Origin: an uncultured Eubacteriales bacterium
Lineage (GTDB): Bacteria; Bacillota; Clostridia; Oscillospirales; CAG-272
Length of the DNA: 64,000 bases
Reading direction: 5' to 3'
Assembly (NCBI GenBank): GCA_934525675.1
Contig: CAKSZH010000002.1
Span: forward strand, 197,184 to 261,183
Made by a program: the position numbers and the translations under genes. Positions 25,397-33,914 of the stretch are shown in pieces; position 1 is the first letter of the stretch, and every line of letters starts with the position of its first letter. The notes beneath the pieces were generated by a model that ran no database searches, was not told where the DNA came from, and saw only the letters and a list, made by a program, of their open reading frames with translations.

Positions 25397-26750
25397 GGAT
25401 CTGACAGTCGGAAAACCCGAATCGGTTCTCTGCAAATTCTGTTTGCCGCTGTTCGGAAGCATCATTTTTCAGCAGCTTTACAATATTGCCGACAGTTTTG
25501 TAGCAGGAAAATTCATCGGAGACAATGCGCTTGCGGCGGTCGGCAACAGCTATGAGATCACCCTGATCTTCATTGCATTTGCATTCGGCTGTAATATCGG
25601 TTGCTCCGTGCTGGCGGCGCAGTTATTCGGTGCCAAGCGGTACAATGATATGAAGAGCGCCGTTTATACCGCGCTGATTACAAGCACGGCACTGTGCATT
25701 TTACTGATGGCGATCGGTATGCTCTTCTGCGACAGCCTGTTGCAGCTGATCAAGACTCCGGCGGAAGTTTTTGCAGATTCAAAGCTGTATCTTGACATTT
25801 ATATTATGGGACTTCCGTTCGTCTTTCTTTATAATGTGGCAACCGGTATTTTCTCGGCACTCGGGGATTCAAAAACGCCGTTTATCTTCCTTGCCTGCTC
25901 TTCGCTTTCCAACATCGGCGTAGATATTCTCTTTGTCACCGCATTCCGGATGGGTGTCGCCGGTGTCGCATGGGCAACCTTCCTCTGCCAGGGAATCAGC
26001 TGTGTGCTGGCACTGATTGTGGTCTTCCGCAGATTCCGCAAAATCCGGACGGAGGGAAAAGTCCGTATTTTCTCATGGCAGCACTTCGGCAGTTTCTCCG
26101 TGATCGCGGTACCGAGTATTCTCCAGCAGAGCTTTATTTCGGTCGGCAACATCGTCATTCAGAGCGTTATCAACGGCTTCGGACCCGCGGTCATGGCTGG
26201 CTACTCTGCATCTGTCAAGTTAAACAATATGGTCATTACTTCCCTGACAACGCTTGGGAACGGTATCTCCAATTTCACGGCGCAAAACCTCGGTGCGGCA
26301 AAATTTGACCGAATCAAAGCAGGCTTCCGTGCAGGGGTAAAGCTGGTCTGGGCACTCTGTGTACCGCTGGTTCTGCTTTATGAGTTCGCGGGACGGTGGC
26401 TTGTTTACATCTTTCTTGAAAGTCCGACCGGGGCGGCAATGGATACCGGCGTGCTGTTCTTACGGATTGTTTCTCCCTTCTATTTCATTGTTGCGGCAAA
26501 GCTTGTATCCGACGGCGTGCTCCGCGGTGCGGGCATGATGAAGGAATTCATGATTGCAACCTTCACGGACCTGGTCCTGCGGGTAGCGCTCGCAGAGATT
26601 CTGTCCCGCACTGCGCTCGGCACCACCGGAATCTGGCTCTCCTGGCCGATCGGTTGGACCATTGCGGCTGTTCTCTCCATTTTGTTCTATGTAACGACCA
26701 AATGGGAGAAAAAGAAACAAGGTCCCGCCGAACAACAGGCGCTCAGTTAA
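25389..26750 (+). CDS. MATE-family multidrug efflux transporter
   Basis: 453 residues from the ATG at 25389, which has GGAGG 7 bases upstream; an ATG 7 codons earlier is weaker. Twelve membrane helices are evident, with family landmarks LPLFGSIIFQQLYNIADSFV, ALAAVGNSYEI, LGDSKTPFIFLACSSLSNIG in the first half and the matching repeats in the second half. Such proteins export cationic drugs or metabolites in exchange for Na+ or H+. The start overlaps the end of the kinase-like gene, so the two are translated together; a link between kinase and export is not obvious. Confidence 0.9.
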   Translation: MNKDLTVGKPESVLCKFCLPLFGSIIFQQLYNIADSFVAGKFIGDNALAAVGNSYEITLIFIAFAFGCNIGCSVLAAQLFGAKRYNDMKSAVYTALITSTALCILLMAIGMLFCDSLLQLIKTPAEVFADSKLYLDIYIMGLPFVFLYNVATGIFSALGDSKTPFIFLACSSLSNIGVDILFVTAFRMGVAGVAWATFLCQGISCVLALIVVFRRFRKIRTEGKVRIFSWQHFGSFSVIAVPSILQQSFISVGNIVIQSVINGFGPAVMAGYSASVKLNNMVITSLTTLGNGISNFTAQNLGAAKFDRIKAGFRAGVKLVWALCVPLVLLYEFAGRWLVYIFLESPTGAAMDTGVLFLRIVSPFYFIVAAKLVSDGVLRGAGMMKEFMIATFTDLVLRVALAEILSRTALGTTGIWLSWPIGWTIAAVLSILFYVTTKWEKKKQGPAEQQALS

Positions 26751-26794
26751 AACAAAGCGTCAGTTGTTCCGAAAGAGAATTCCATATAGAAGAG

Positions 26795-26826
26795 GTCAGC
26801 CACAGACGGGTCCGTCTGTGGCTGAC
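26795..26826. terminator. Perfect bidirectional-type terminator between MATE and ECF operons
   Basis: GTCAGCCACAGACGG (26795-26809) pairs with CCGTCTGTGGCTGAC (26812-26826) with a 2-base loop; AGAG/CTCT extends the stem. It lies between two convergent genes and could stop transcripts from both sides, though T-runs on either side are short. Confidence 0.65.
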
Positions 26827-26900
26827 TCTCTGTTATGCCGGTAGCTGCCCACCCGTAAACACGGACAACGTATCACGCTTTATACGCAGTTTTTTCGGAA

Positions 26901-27575
26901 TTATAATTGATATTTGACCTTGATCCGCTCCAGAATTTTTCCGATCGGACGTGCAAATAACATAAGAAATATGACGTTGGAAACCGCATAAATCGCAGTA
27001 AACGGTGCCGCGGATACCAAAGCACCCAAATACCGCGAAAAGTTGAAGTATCCATCCGCCCAAAGGACGGTCCAGATATCCATGAGAAAAGAATACAGAA
27101 CCCCGGAAATAACGGCATACACCGCTAAGATGATTCTGTTCTTTTTCAGTGGTTCGGCAAGCAGACCGGCAATGAGACCAATGATTCCCCAGCTGAACAT
27201 CTGAAACGGGGTCCATGGCCCTTGCCCGAAATAAAAGTTTGAGATCACCGCCGACAATGCGCCCGTCAGAAACCCAGCTTCGCCGCCGAAATACATAGCC
27301 GTAATGACCACGATTGCCGTCACCGGTTTGAACCCGGGAAGCGGCGTGAACAGAATCCGGCCGATAACGGACAACGCCGTCATACAGGCAATCAGAACCA
27401 TGCGTTTTGCATCCGCCCCGCTTCGTTCAAAATGCAGAAAAAACGGAATACAGGCAAGAATCGCAATCGCAAGGGAAATCCACGCAAACTGTCTGTCCTG
27501 AAACAGGATTGCGCCACCGACTGCGACCGCGGGTATCAGAACGCACAGGATTCCGTAGGAGAATACCTTTTTCAT
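26901..27575 (-). CDS. ECF transporter substrate-binding membrane subunit (S component), probably for cobalamin
   Basis: 224 residues with six to seven membrane helices: VLIPAVAVGGAILF, then SLAIAILACIPFFL, and the conserved region MTALSVIGRILFTPLPGFKP, YFGGEAGFLTGALSAVISNF and GPWTPFQMFSWGIIGLIAGL. S components bind the vitamin and rock in the membrane. This pattern resembles S components found next to cobalamin genes, but the residues do not prove the ligand. The case for cobalamin rests on the riboswitch upstream and on the DUF4430 partners. The ATG overlaps the EcfA stop (ATGA). Confidence 0.78.
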   Translation of the reverse strand: MKKVFSYGILCVLIPAVAVGGAILFQDRQFAWISLAIAILACIPFFLHFERSGADAKRMVLIACMTALSVIGRILFTPLPGFKPVTAIVVITAMYFGGEAGFLTGALSAVISNFYFGQGPWTPFQMFSWGIIGLIAGLLAEPLKKNRIILAVYAVISGVLYSFLMDIWTVLWADGYFNFSRYLGALVSAAPFTAIYAVSNVIFLMLFARPIGKILERIKVKYQL

Positions 27576-29215
27576 ACCCCCGCTCCTTCGGTGCAGAATC
27601 TCACCACTTGCTCACAGGTTACCGCGTTGGGACAAATACTGCGCGCCATGCGGTTTGCGGCAGTGGTATAAAAAGTATTCCCGCCGAAAAATTTCGAGGG
27701 GGTGTCTGCCGAAAGAATTTCGCCGTCAAAGAAAAGAGCGGAACGATCCGCAACACCGGCGGCAAATTCCACATCGTGCGTCACCATAAGAACCGTGACG
27801 CCATCTTTCTTGAGTGCTTTCAGAAGTGCAGCCAACTCGAGCTTTGCACCTGCGTCAATTCCCTTTGTGGGCTCATCCAGGAGTAAAATCTTCGGCTCGG
27901 TCAGAAGCACCTTGGCAAGGGCGCATTTCTGCTGTTCCCCGCCGCTGAGGTCAAAAGGATTTCGGTCCAGCAGATGAGAAATACCGAGTTTTGCGGCAAT
28001 ACCGAGTATCTTTTCTTCCCGGTTCTTAGCCGGAACTCCGTGTGCTTCCAGGATTTCATCAAAATCGGCACGCACGCAATCCCGCACAAATACCGTTTGC
28101 GGATTCTGCGGCAAAAGAGTCAGATTCTGCCGATAAAGCGAGTTTCCCCTGTAATCCCTGATCGGAATCCCCGCTACGGTGACTTTGCCGCGATACGCCT
28201 TGCCGATACCGGCAAGTACATTCAACATGGTGGTTTTTCCGCTCCCGTTTCCGCCGAGCACCGCATAGATTTCACGTTGATATACCCGTAACATCGTACC
28301 GCGCAGAATGTCCGGCAGGTCCCTTTCGTAACGGAACCAGACATTTTTAAGTTCCAGCACAACCGTTTTGCTGTGCAGGTATTCCGTCTCGGGAAGGTTT
28401 CCGGAGCGATCCGAAAAATGCCGCTCCAGGAAATCTCTGCCCTCACGTACCGTAAGGGGACAATCATCCGGAATTCCGAGAGACCGGAAGATTCTGACCG
28501 CACTCGGGAGCGCTGCCTGCATCGGATGCTGTGCCGGCAGGGCGTTTCCGAGCGCCTTCGGGGTACCGTCAAAGAGTATTCTTCCGCCATCCATGAGAAG
28601 TGCCCGGTCCGCAATCTGAAAAACTTCTTCCAGACGGTGCTCCACCAGAAGGATGGTCAGTCCGAATTCCCTGTTCAGTTTCTGAAGCGTGGAAATGAAA
28701 TCGGATGCCGCAATCGGATCAAGCTGACTGGTCGGCTCATCAAGAATCAGGACTTTGGGTTGCATCACCATAACCGACGCAAGGTTCAGGAGCTGTTTCT
28801 GCCCGCCGGATAACTCGTCCGTTCTCTTCCGGAACCAATTCTCGATCCCGAAGTAATTTGCCATTTCTCCGACGCGGCGACGGATTTCTTCTGTCGGAAC
28901 GCCGAGGTTTTCCAGCCCGAATGCCAGTTCATGCCAAACTTTGTCGGTCACAATCTGCTGATCTGGATTCTGCAGGACATAACCGATTTCTCTCGGGGTT
29001 CTCTCGCCGCCGGAATAGGTAATGTCCCCGCTCAGCTCCCCTGCGGGCGCAAGCTCCGGCTTAATCAGGCGAAGCAGGGTTGTTTTCCCGCAACCTGATT
29101 CCCCGCATATCACGATAAATTCTCCGCTCTGAACGGTAAAGGAAGCCCGGTCCACGGCATAGGTTTCGGTTCCGGGGTAACGGAAGCTCAGATCTTTGAC
29201 TTGCAGCAATTCCAT
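27572..29215 (-). CDS. ECF transporter ATPase, two EcfA domains fused
   Basis: 547 residues, twice a normal EcfA. Domain 1 has Walker A GESGCGKT (38-45), LQNPDQQIV, LSGGQ (137-141), Walker B VLILDEPTSQLD and switch His in LLVEHRLEEV. Domain 2 has Walker A GGNGSGKT (322-329), LLPQNPQTVF, LSGGEQQK (424-431), ILLLDEPTKGID and MVTHDVEFAA. Both sites look competent. In most Firmicutes the two ATPases are separate genes (EcfA1 and EcfA2), so the fusion marks a dedicated group I type module. It starts at ATG 29215 and overlaps the EcfT end by 28 bases. Confidence 0.9.
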   Translation of the reverse strand: MELLQVKDLSFRYPGTETYAVDRASFTVQSGEFIVICGESGCGKTTLLRLIKPELAPAGELSGDITYSGGERTPREIGYVLQNPDQQIVTDKVWHELAFGLENLGVPTEEIRRRVGEMANYFGIENWFRKRTDELSGGQKQLLNLASVMVMQPKVLILDEPTSQLDPIAASDFISTLQKLNREFGLTILLVEHRLEEVFQIADRALLMDGGRILFDGTPKALGNALPAQHPMQAALPSAVRIFRSLGIPDDCPLTVREGRDFLERHFSDRSGNLPETEYLHSKTVVLELKNVWFRYERDLPDILRGTMLRVYQREIYAVLGGNGSGKTTMLNVLAGIGKAYRGKVTVAGIPIRDYRGNSLYRQNLTLLPQNPQTVFVRDCVRADFDEILEAHGVPAKNREEKILGIAAKLGISHLLDRNPFDLSGGEQQKCALAKVLLTEPKILLLDEPTKGIDAGAKLELAALLKALKKDGVTVLMVTHDVEFAAGVADRSALFFDGEILSADTPSKFFGGNTFYTTAANRMARSICPNAVTCEQVVRFCTEGAGV

Positions 29216-30069
29216 ATGACAGCCTCTTTCACTTCGACGATAAAGGGTAAGAGCGATAATATTCCGAACAGGATATACACGGTGATGGCAAACGGCGAGC
29301 AATCAATGCGGCTGATCCGCGGATAAAACCGGAACGTCGTGGCGCCGGAGGCGGTTCCCGCAACCGTTACGGACATCAACACGACACTGACAGCAAGAAG
29401 AACACCGTCCCGCAGGGTAAACCGAAAGAGAGAAAAATTGGTGCGCTTTCCCTTCCCATACCCCCGCGCTTTCATGGAAGAAGCGGTTTCCATGGCATTT
29501 TCAAGCGACCATGAAACCATTGCAAGAAAAATACGTCCCGTGCTTCTGAATTTGTCTACCATTCCCTTGCCGGAATAAAGTCCAATGGTTTTCTGGGCAC
29601 ATTTCACTTTTTTCATCTGCTTTTTGAACAGGGGAATAAAACGGAGCGACATTGACAGAACTAAGGAGAGCCTCGGAATCACTCTGCCGAACAGGTAAAG
29701 GAATTTATCACTCGTCATAATCTCACTGTAACCTTTGCTCCACAGAAGAACGCCGATCACAACGACCGCGATGGCAATGCCGTAAACAAACGCTTCCATC
29801 GTCACGGGATTTCCGTTCAGAAAAAACAGCGGCGTCACGCCATTGTGGGAAAAAAGCGGGTTGGTGACAGCCACGAGCAGGAAAAGCGGAATGTAGAAAC
29901 CAAGGTCCTCTGCCACAGAACCGCGTTTTCGCAGAGTGATACAAAACAGCACCGCGCCGAGAAAAGCACTTACAGACAGTACCGGGTTCTGGACGAACAT
30001 GACGATTGTCAATTCCGAAAAAAAGTAGAGCAAAAGCACCAAAGGATGAACACCCGAAAATGCCTTCAA
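29188..30069 (-). CDS. ECF transporter transmembrane coupling protein (EcfT)
   Basis: 293 residues from a TTG start at 30069, which follows GGAGG by 6 bases and overlaps the upstream stop (TTGA). The longer ATG frame upstream is not protein-like. It has several membrane helices (FYIPLFLLVAVTNPLF, AIAVVVIGVLLW) and the EcfT coupling signatures SMSLRFIPLFKKQMKKVKCA and ASSMKARGYGKGKRTNF; the conserved A-R-G region contacts the ATPases. It couples ATP hydrolysis to toppling of the S component. Confidence 0.88.
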   Translation of the reverse strand: MKAFSGVHPLVLLLYFFSELTIVMFVQNPVLSVSAFLGAVLFCITLRKRGSVAEDLGFYIPLFLLVAVTNPLFSHNGVTPLFFLNGNPVTMEAFVYGIAIAVVVIGVLLWSKGYSEIMTSDKFLYLFGRVIPRLSLVLSMSLRFIPLFKKQMKKVKCAQKTIGLYSGKGMVDKFRSTGRIFLAMVSWSLENAMETASSMKARGYGKGKRTNFSLFRFTLRDGVLLAVSVVLMSVTVAGTASGATTFRFYPRISRIDCSPFAITVYILFGILSLLPFIVEVKEAVIWNCCKSKI

Positions 30070-30620
30070 TTTGAACCTCCTTCCATCCAGACGCAACCGA
30101 CATCTCTTCCGAGATCGCAGGTGTAGACCCATTCGATCGTTTGCCCGTCCCTGAGAACATATTTTGAACAGCCGTAATTCGGGAATTCCCCGTCCACGCG
30201 GTACATCCATCCCGACAAGGGACCGCAGGAAAACTCGTAAAGATAATGAATTCCCTGGATATAGACGCTCCCGAAACTGTTCTCGTTCGCGCCCTGATAC
30301 TCCATCTGGATTTTGTTGTAGCGGACAGCCCGATCAAGTATGTCAAACACGGTGTCTCCCGGACGAAGGACATATCTGGTCGGCGGCAGGATCACGCCGT
30401 CGGACGGAACGAATTCTTCCGAACGAAGAGCGGGATCAAGATCATCAAAATTCTTCAGAATCGTGTCACACCGGATACTGATCGTAACGGTTTCACTCTC
30501 CGGTGTAATGTCATCAATATGAGTCAGGTAGTATTCGTCCACCGACTGAATATTGGTGCCATTAATGACTACCGCAATCAACAGAATAATGACAAAAAGT
30601 GCAATAATGTCTTTTTTCAT
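30066..30620 (-). CDS. Membrane-anchored DUF4430 protein (transcobalamin-like beta domain)
   Basis: 184 residues. An N-terminal hydrophobic anchor (IIALFVIILLIAVVI) is followed by a compact extracellular domain with the DUF4430 core: TVFDILDRAVRYNK, YIQGIHYLYEFSCGPLSGWM, then FPNYGCSKYVLRDGQTIEWV and a final YTCDLGRDVG. DUF4430 corresponds to the C-terminal beta domain of intrinsic factor and transcobalamin, which caps bound cobalamin. No barrel is present on this chain; barrels lie on neighbouring proteins. The stop overlaps the TTG start of EcfT. Confidence 0.85.
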   Translation of the reverse strand: MKKDIIALFVIILLIAVVINGTNIQSVDEYYLTHIDDITPESETVTISIRCDTILKNFDDLDPALRSEEFVPSDGVILPPTRYVLRPGDTVFDILDRAVRYNKIQMEYQGANENSFGSVYIQGIHYLYEFSCGPLSGWMYRVDGEFPNYGCSKYVLRDGQTIEWVYTCDLGRDVGCVWMEGGSN

Positions 30621-30645
30621 GATCCGTCCCTCCTCTCTTCAGTTT

Positions 30646-32511
30646 TTACTCGTCCCGGTACTGTTCGGCAAGCTCCTGCATTTCCTTTTCTTTTCGGTGC
30701 CGCCGTTTATGAATGTGTTTTGCCAGAAGCACCGCAGTCACAACCGCGATAACGACCAGTATAACTCCGATGACGATTCCCCGCAGCAGGTTATCGAGCT
30801 TGGTTTTGGTTTTGATGATGTCCTCTGACCGCTCAATCTTTGACCGGTCGTACTCACTGAGTGCAAAATATCTTTCGGCAATGTCGTCTACGGTCTTTTT
30901 TTCTTTCAGCTCAATCTTGTCAAACGGATAGAGTTTCGCCTTTACATCCGCATTGATCGCGTCAATTTCCGCCTGAATAGTTGCAATATCGTTCTTTGCC
31001 TTAATCAGTTTTTCAAGATACGTTTCTTTTCCGTCAAAGTCCTCGCTTCGCTCCAGTTTTCTCAAAAGCGTGGTGACCGTGACGTACTGTTCCGTCGTCA
31101 GCCGATCGGGCAAAGCGTCAACAGCAGCCCGGTCGGAGAGCGTAAACGAAAGGAGCGGATCATCCTCCGGCTTTTCCTCCGGACTTTCGATGACCGGTGT
31201 CTCCCTCGCGATTCCCGCCACATCAATCCCCGCGGCTTTCGCCTTGTCAGACAAAGCCCAATAGCCGTTTACATAGTTTCGTTCATTTTCCGGAATCGAA
31301 TAAAACTCGCGAAGTAATTCTTCCATTTCAGAAACAGCTGTATTTTCGGTCAGCGCCACGATCCGCCCTTCCAGGTCGGAAATCCTCTTTTTCAGAGTTT
31401 CGCTTTGCTCCGGGCGAAAATCGTAAAGCGTCCGCATTCCGTTTTCCTGCCGCCAGAGCGCAACCATGGTATAGAGCGTCTGTTCCCCTGCCATGGAATT
31501 GGACTGATCGGGGTGCGAGCTCGGATTGTCCGGGTCATAGGTATAGGAATGCACAAATCCACCGTCCTTCATCCGGTAACGCAGGATGCCGTCAAAAAGC
31601 GTATTTCCGTTCTTGATGAACCGCGGATCGGTAAGCGGATTGATGCCGAGGCTGCAAAGTGCCACGACCACCTGATCGGTGCTCTCCACGTTTTCCGTTC
31701 CCCAACTGGCAAAGTCCCCTGTGTCCAGCTGAAGCCCGGACAAACAGTCGAGCGCCTCCTCCAAAACCCGCATGACCGTTTTGGTAACACGGGTACCGTT
31801 TTTTTTCAATGTGTACGTGTAGGTTTTTTCGCTGTTGCGGTATGGAGCCAGTGCCTGCACAGCCATAGCTGTAATATCCGGGTCGGAAGCGGTCCCGCTC
31901 AGAGCAAAGCCGCCGTCCTCCAATTGCTGTCGCAGAATTTCGAGAATAATGTCGTCCCGGGTATAAAACGCACCGTCCGGAATCGGGTAGCGCATACTGT
32001 CGAGCGTGATGAGCCCCCAGATCCAACCGTTGATGCCCTGCCTGCCGAGCGAGGTCGTTTTTCCCCGGTTATAAGTCCCGTCGGCGATCAGATTGATCGT
32101 GTTGCCTTCCGAATCCGTACCGATCGCAGTCGGATCGCCGCCCATCGCAAGAACGGCAAGCGAAATTCTGTGCCATTCGGTCGCTTTCGCCGCACTCAGT
32201 TTTCCGGGCTGATGATAACGTTCCTCAATCTGATCGCGGATGACCGCAAGGTATGCCGCATTGTTGTCGGCAACGCCGAGTCTTCCGAGCCCGATCGGGT
32301 ACCAGTCACCGGGCGTGGTCCCGGCAAGCGCAAGATACTTGTCATTGAGAAGATAACCGTCCGCGTCGGCGCCGTTATCCGCTTTTTTCCATGAAATGAT
32401 TCCCTCGGCTACGGATAAAGGAGTAACGGGAGTCCCTGCCAAGGCGGGCAACCGGAAAACGCCGAACAACAGCAGAAAGCACAGGAATGCACACGCAAAG
32501 CGTTTACCCAT
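30646..32511 (-). CDS. Secreted, membrane-anchored alpha/alpha-barrel protein (terpenoid cyclase/transcobalamin-barrel type)
   Basis: 621 residues from the ATG at 32511. A signal peptide (FACAFLCFLLLFGVFRLPALA) is followed by a barrel of about 370 residues with repeats typical of prenyltransferase/squalene-oxidase toroids: ATEWHRISLAVLAMGGDPTA, GINGWIWGLITLDSMRYPIP, EDGGFALSGTASDPDITAMA and FASWGTENVESTDQVVVALC. A charged helical stalk follows, then a membrane helix (GIVIGVILVVIAVVTAVLLA) and a basic tail. The start overlaps the stop of the DUF4430 gene upstream by 8 bases. It probably forms the barrel half of a B12-binding pair (inference). Confidence 0.8.
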   Translation of the reverse strand: MGKRFACAFLCFLLLFGVFRLPALAGTPVTPLSVAEGIISWKKADNGADADGYLLNDKYLALAGTTPGDWYPIGLGRLGVADNNAAYLAVIRDQIEERYHQPGKLSAAKATEWHRISLAVLAMGGDPTAIGTDSEGNTINLIADGTYNRGKTTSLGRQGINGWIWGLITLDSMRYPIPDGAFYTRDDIILEILRQQLEDGGFALSGTASDPDITAMAVQALAPYRNSEKTYTYTLKKNGTRVTKTVMRVLEEALDCLSGLQLDTGDFASWGTENVESTDQVVVALCSLGINPLTDPRFIKNGNTLFDGILRYRMKDGGFVHSYTYDPDNPSSHPDQSNSMAGEQTLYTMVALWRQENGMRTLYDFRPEQSETLKKRISDLEGRIVALTENTAVSEMEELLREFYSIPENERNYVNGYWALSDKAKAAGIDVAGIARETPVIESPEEKPEDDPLLSFTLSDRAAVDALPDRLTTEQYVTVTTLLRKLERSEDFDGKETYLEKLIKAKNDIATIQAEIDAINADVKAKLYPFDKIELKEKKTVDDIAERYFALSEYDRSKIERSEDIIKTKTKLDNLLRGIVIGVILVVIAVVTAVLLAKHIHKRRHRKEKEMQELAEQYRDE

Positions 32512-33862
32512 TTTTGCCCCGCCCTTTCTTTTCGCCGCTCTTTGTCGCACGTACAATCAGGACGACAACCGCCCCGGCAATCAGAACGCACAGAGAGATG
32601 ATGCAGATCATCCGGACAGTGGCGGAACCGTCTCCGCGAGGCTCTTCCCCAGACGGTGTCACATCCGTCATTGATTCCTGCGGTCCGGATTCCGATGTCC
32701 GGGATTCCGACGGCTGAGTATCCGTTTCTGCCGGATGCTTCAGCGCATCAAGCAAATCCGCCGTCGCCTGATCTACGGTCTGCTGGGACGCGTCGAGCGT
32801 TTCTATTACGGAAAATGCCGCGGCACGGGCTTCGGCAACGTTACCGAAATCCGCAAGCCCCGATGAGTGCGCAAGGAATATCGCCTTAGTCAGCTCGTCC
32901 TTGTCAGCCACCGGAAAATAGCCGCCAGCCGACTGTGAACTGCCCGGGATCTCGGTCCCGATTGCCGCCGCCCCGCCGATATCTGCGCCGTATCCGAGGG
33001 TAAACTGCACACGTACCACATCCCCGTCCGAAAGATACGTATCCGCAAAGCCCACATTGGGGAACACATTATTGACCGCGTACATCCAACCGGAACCGTT
33101 GGTAAAGACAAATTCGCCGAGGTACCCGTTCCAGTTTTTATCGTAGTCATCCGGATCAAAATATGTCATGTTTTCTTCCAGATGCGGAATCAGCACCGAC
33201 GGGATTCGGGGCGATAAATCCAGGTCTTTCGGATGCAGCGGTAAGTCGCCCCGCTCATAATTGTTGTATTTCTCCTGCGTTGCGGTACCGTTGGCAATAT
33301 AGGCAAGATAAAAGCCTGATTTCACCGTTCCCCCGTAGTAGGCGCAAAACCCGTTTTCCGACAAAAACCGGAGCAGTTGTTCTGCCGAGGTTTCACCTTC
33401 GTAAATCGGAACCTCCGTCGGCTCTATCAGATACCCGCAACCAATGGTGAACGCCTCAAGACTCCAGATTGCCTTCCCGATCTCCATCCCCGGCTGTGCT
33501 TTCCGGTAAGTGATATGATAGACCAGTTCCACTTTCTTTCCGCCGTCCGAAGAGGCGGATACCGTAACAATATTCTCGCCTTCGTCCACGAAATTCAGCG
33601 TGTAACTTGCTTTTTCATTGTCATCCCAGGTTGGTTGCAGTTTTTTCCCGTTGTGCCTGACCGTTGCGCGGATCTTCTCTCCCGCCGCGTTCCTTGCCCA
33701 AACATCGAATGTTTTCTTACTGCCTGACTGAATGGAATGATCCGTCAGAGTTGTAACAACGGATGGTCCGGATGCGGCACTTACCGGTATTGACAAAAGT
33801 ACCGGGAAGACTATCAACAAGCATGCGAGCAACCGCAGTAAAAGCCGTTTGTTTTTTTGCAT
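32504..33862 (-). CDS. Secreted DUF4430 protein with C-terminal membrane anchor
   Basis: 452 residues: signal peptide (LLACLLIVFPVLLSIPVSAA), a beta domain, then the DUF4430 domain from about 135. Landmarks are VPIYEGETSAEQLLRFLSEN, GSGWMYAVNNVFPNVGFADT and YLSDGDVVRVQFTLGYGADI. A helical stretch, a Ser/Thr/Glu-rich spacer (ETDTQPSESRTSESGPQESM) and a membrane helix (MICIISLCVLIAGAVVVLIV) follow. The protein should stand on the outer face of the membrane. It and the gene at 30066 are two different beta-domain carriers for the same transporter. Confidence 0.83.
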   Translation of the reverse strand: MQKNKRLLLRLLACLLIVFPVLLSIPVSAASGPSVVTTLTDHSIQSGSKKTFDVWARNAAGEKIRATVRHNGKKLQPTWDDNEKASYTLNFVDEGENIVTVSASSDGGKKVELVYHITYRKAQPGMEIGKAIWSLEAFTIGCGYLIEPTEVPIYEGETSAEQLLRFLSENGFCAYYGGTVKSGFYLAYIANGTATQEKYNNYERGDLPLHPKDLDLSPRIPSVLIPHLEENMTYFDPDDYDKNWNGYLGEFVFTNGSGWMYAVNNVFPNVGFADTYLSDGDVVRVQFTLGYGADIGGAAAIGTEIPGSSQSAGGYFPVADKDELTKAIFLAHSSGLADFGNVAEARAAAFSVIETLDASQQTVDQATADLLDALKHPAETDTQPSESRTSESGPQESMTDVTPSGEEPRGDGSATVRMICIISLCVLIAGAVVVLIVRATKSGEKKGRGKNG

Positions 33863-33914
33863 TTCAGACCTCCGTTATCGGAATCGGGGCGACTTGCGCC
33901 GCCCCGCAATGGTT

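Noticed and set aside
30646..32511. A squalene/terpene cyclase or protein prenyltransferase enzyme
   Set aside because: The barrel repeats match, but the protein is secreted and anchored, the catalytic DxDD motif is absent, and it lies in a B12 operon.
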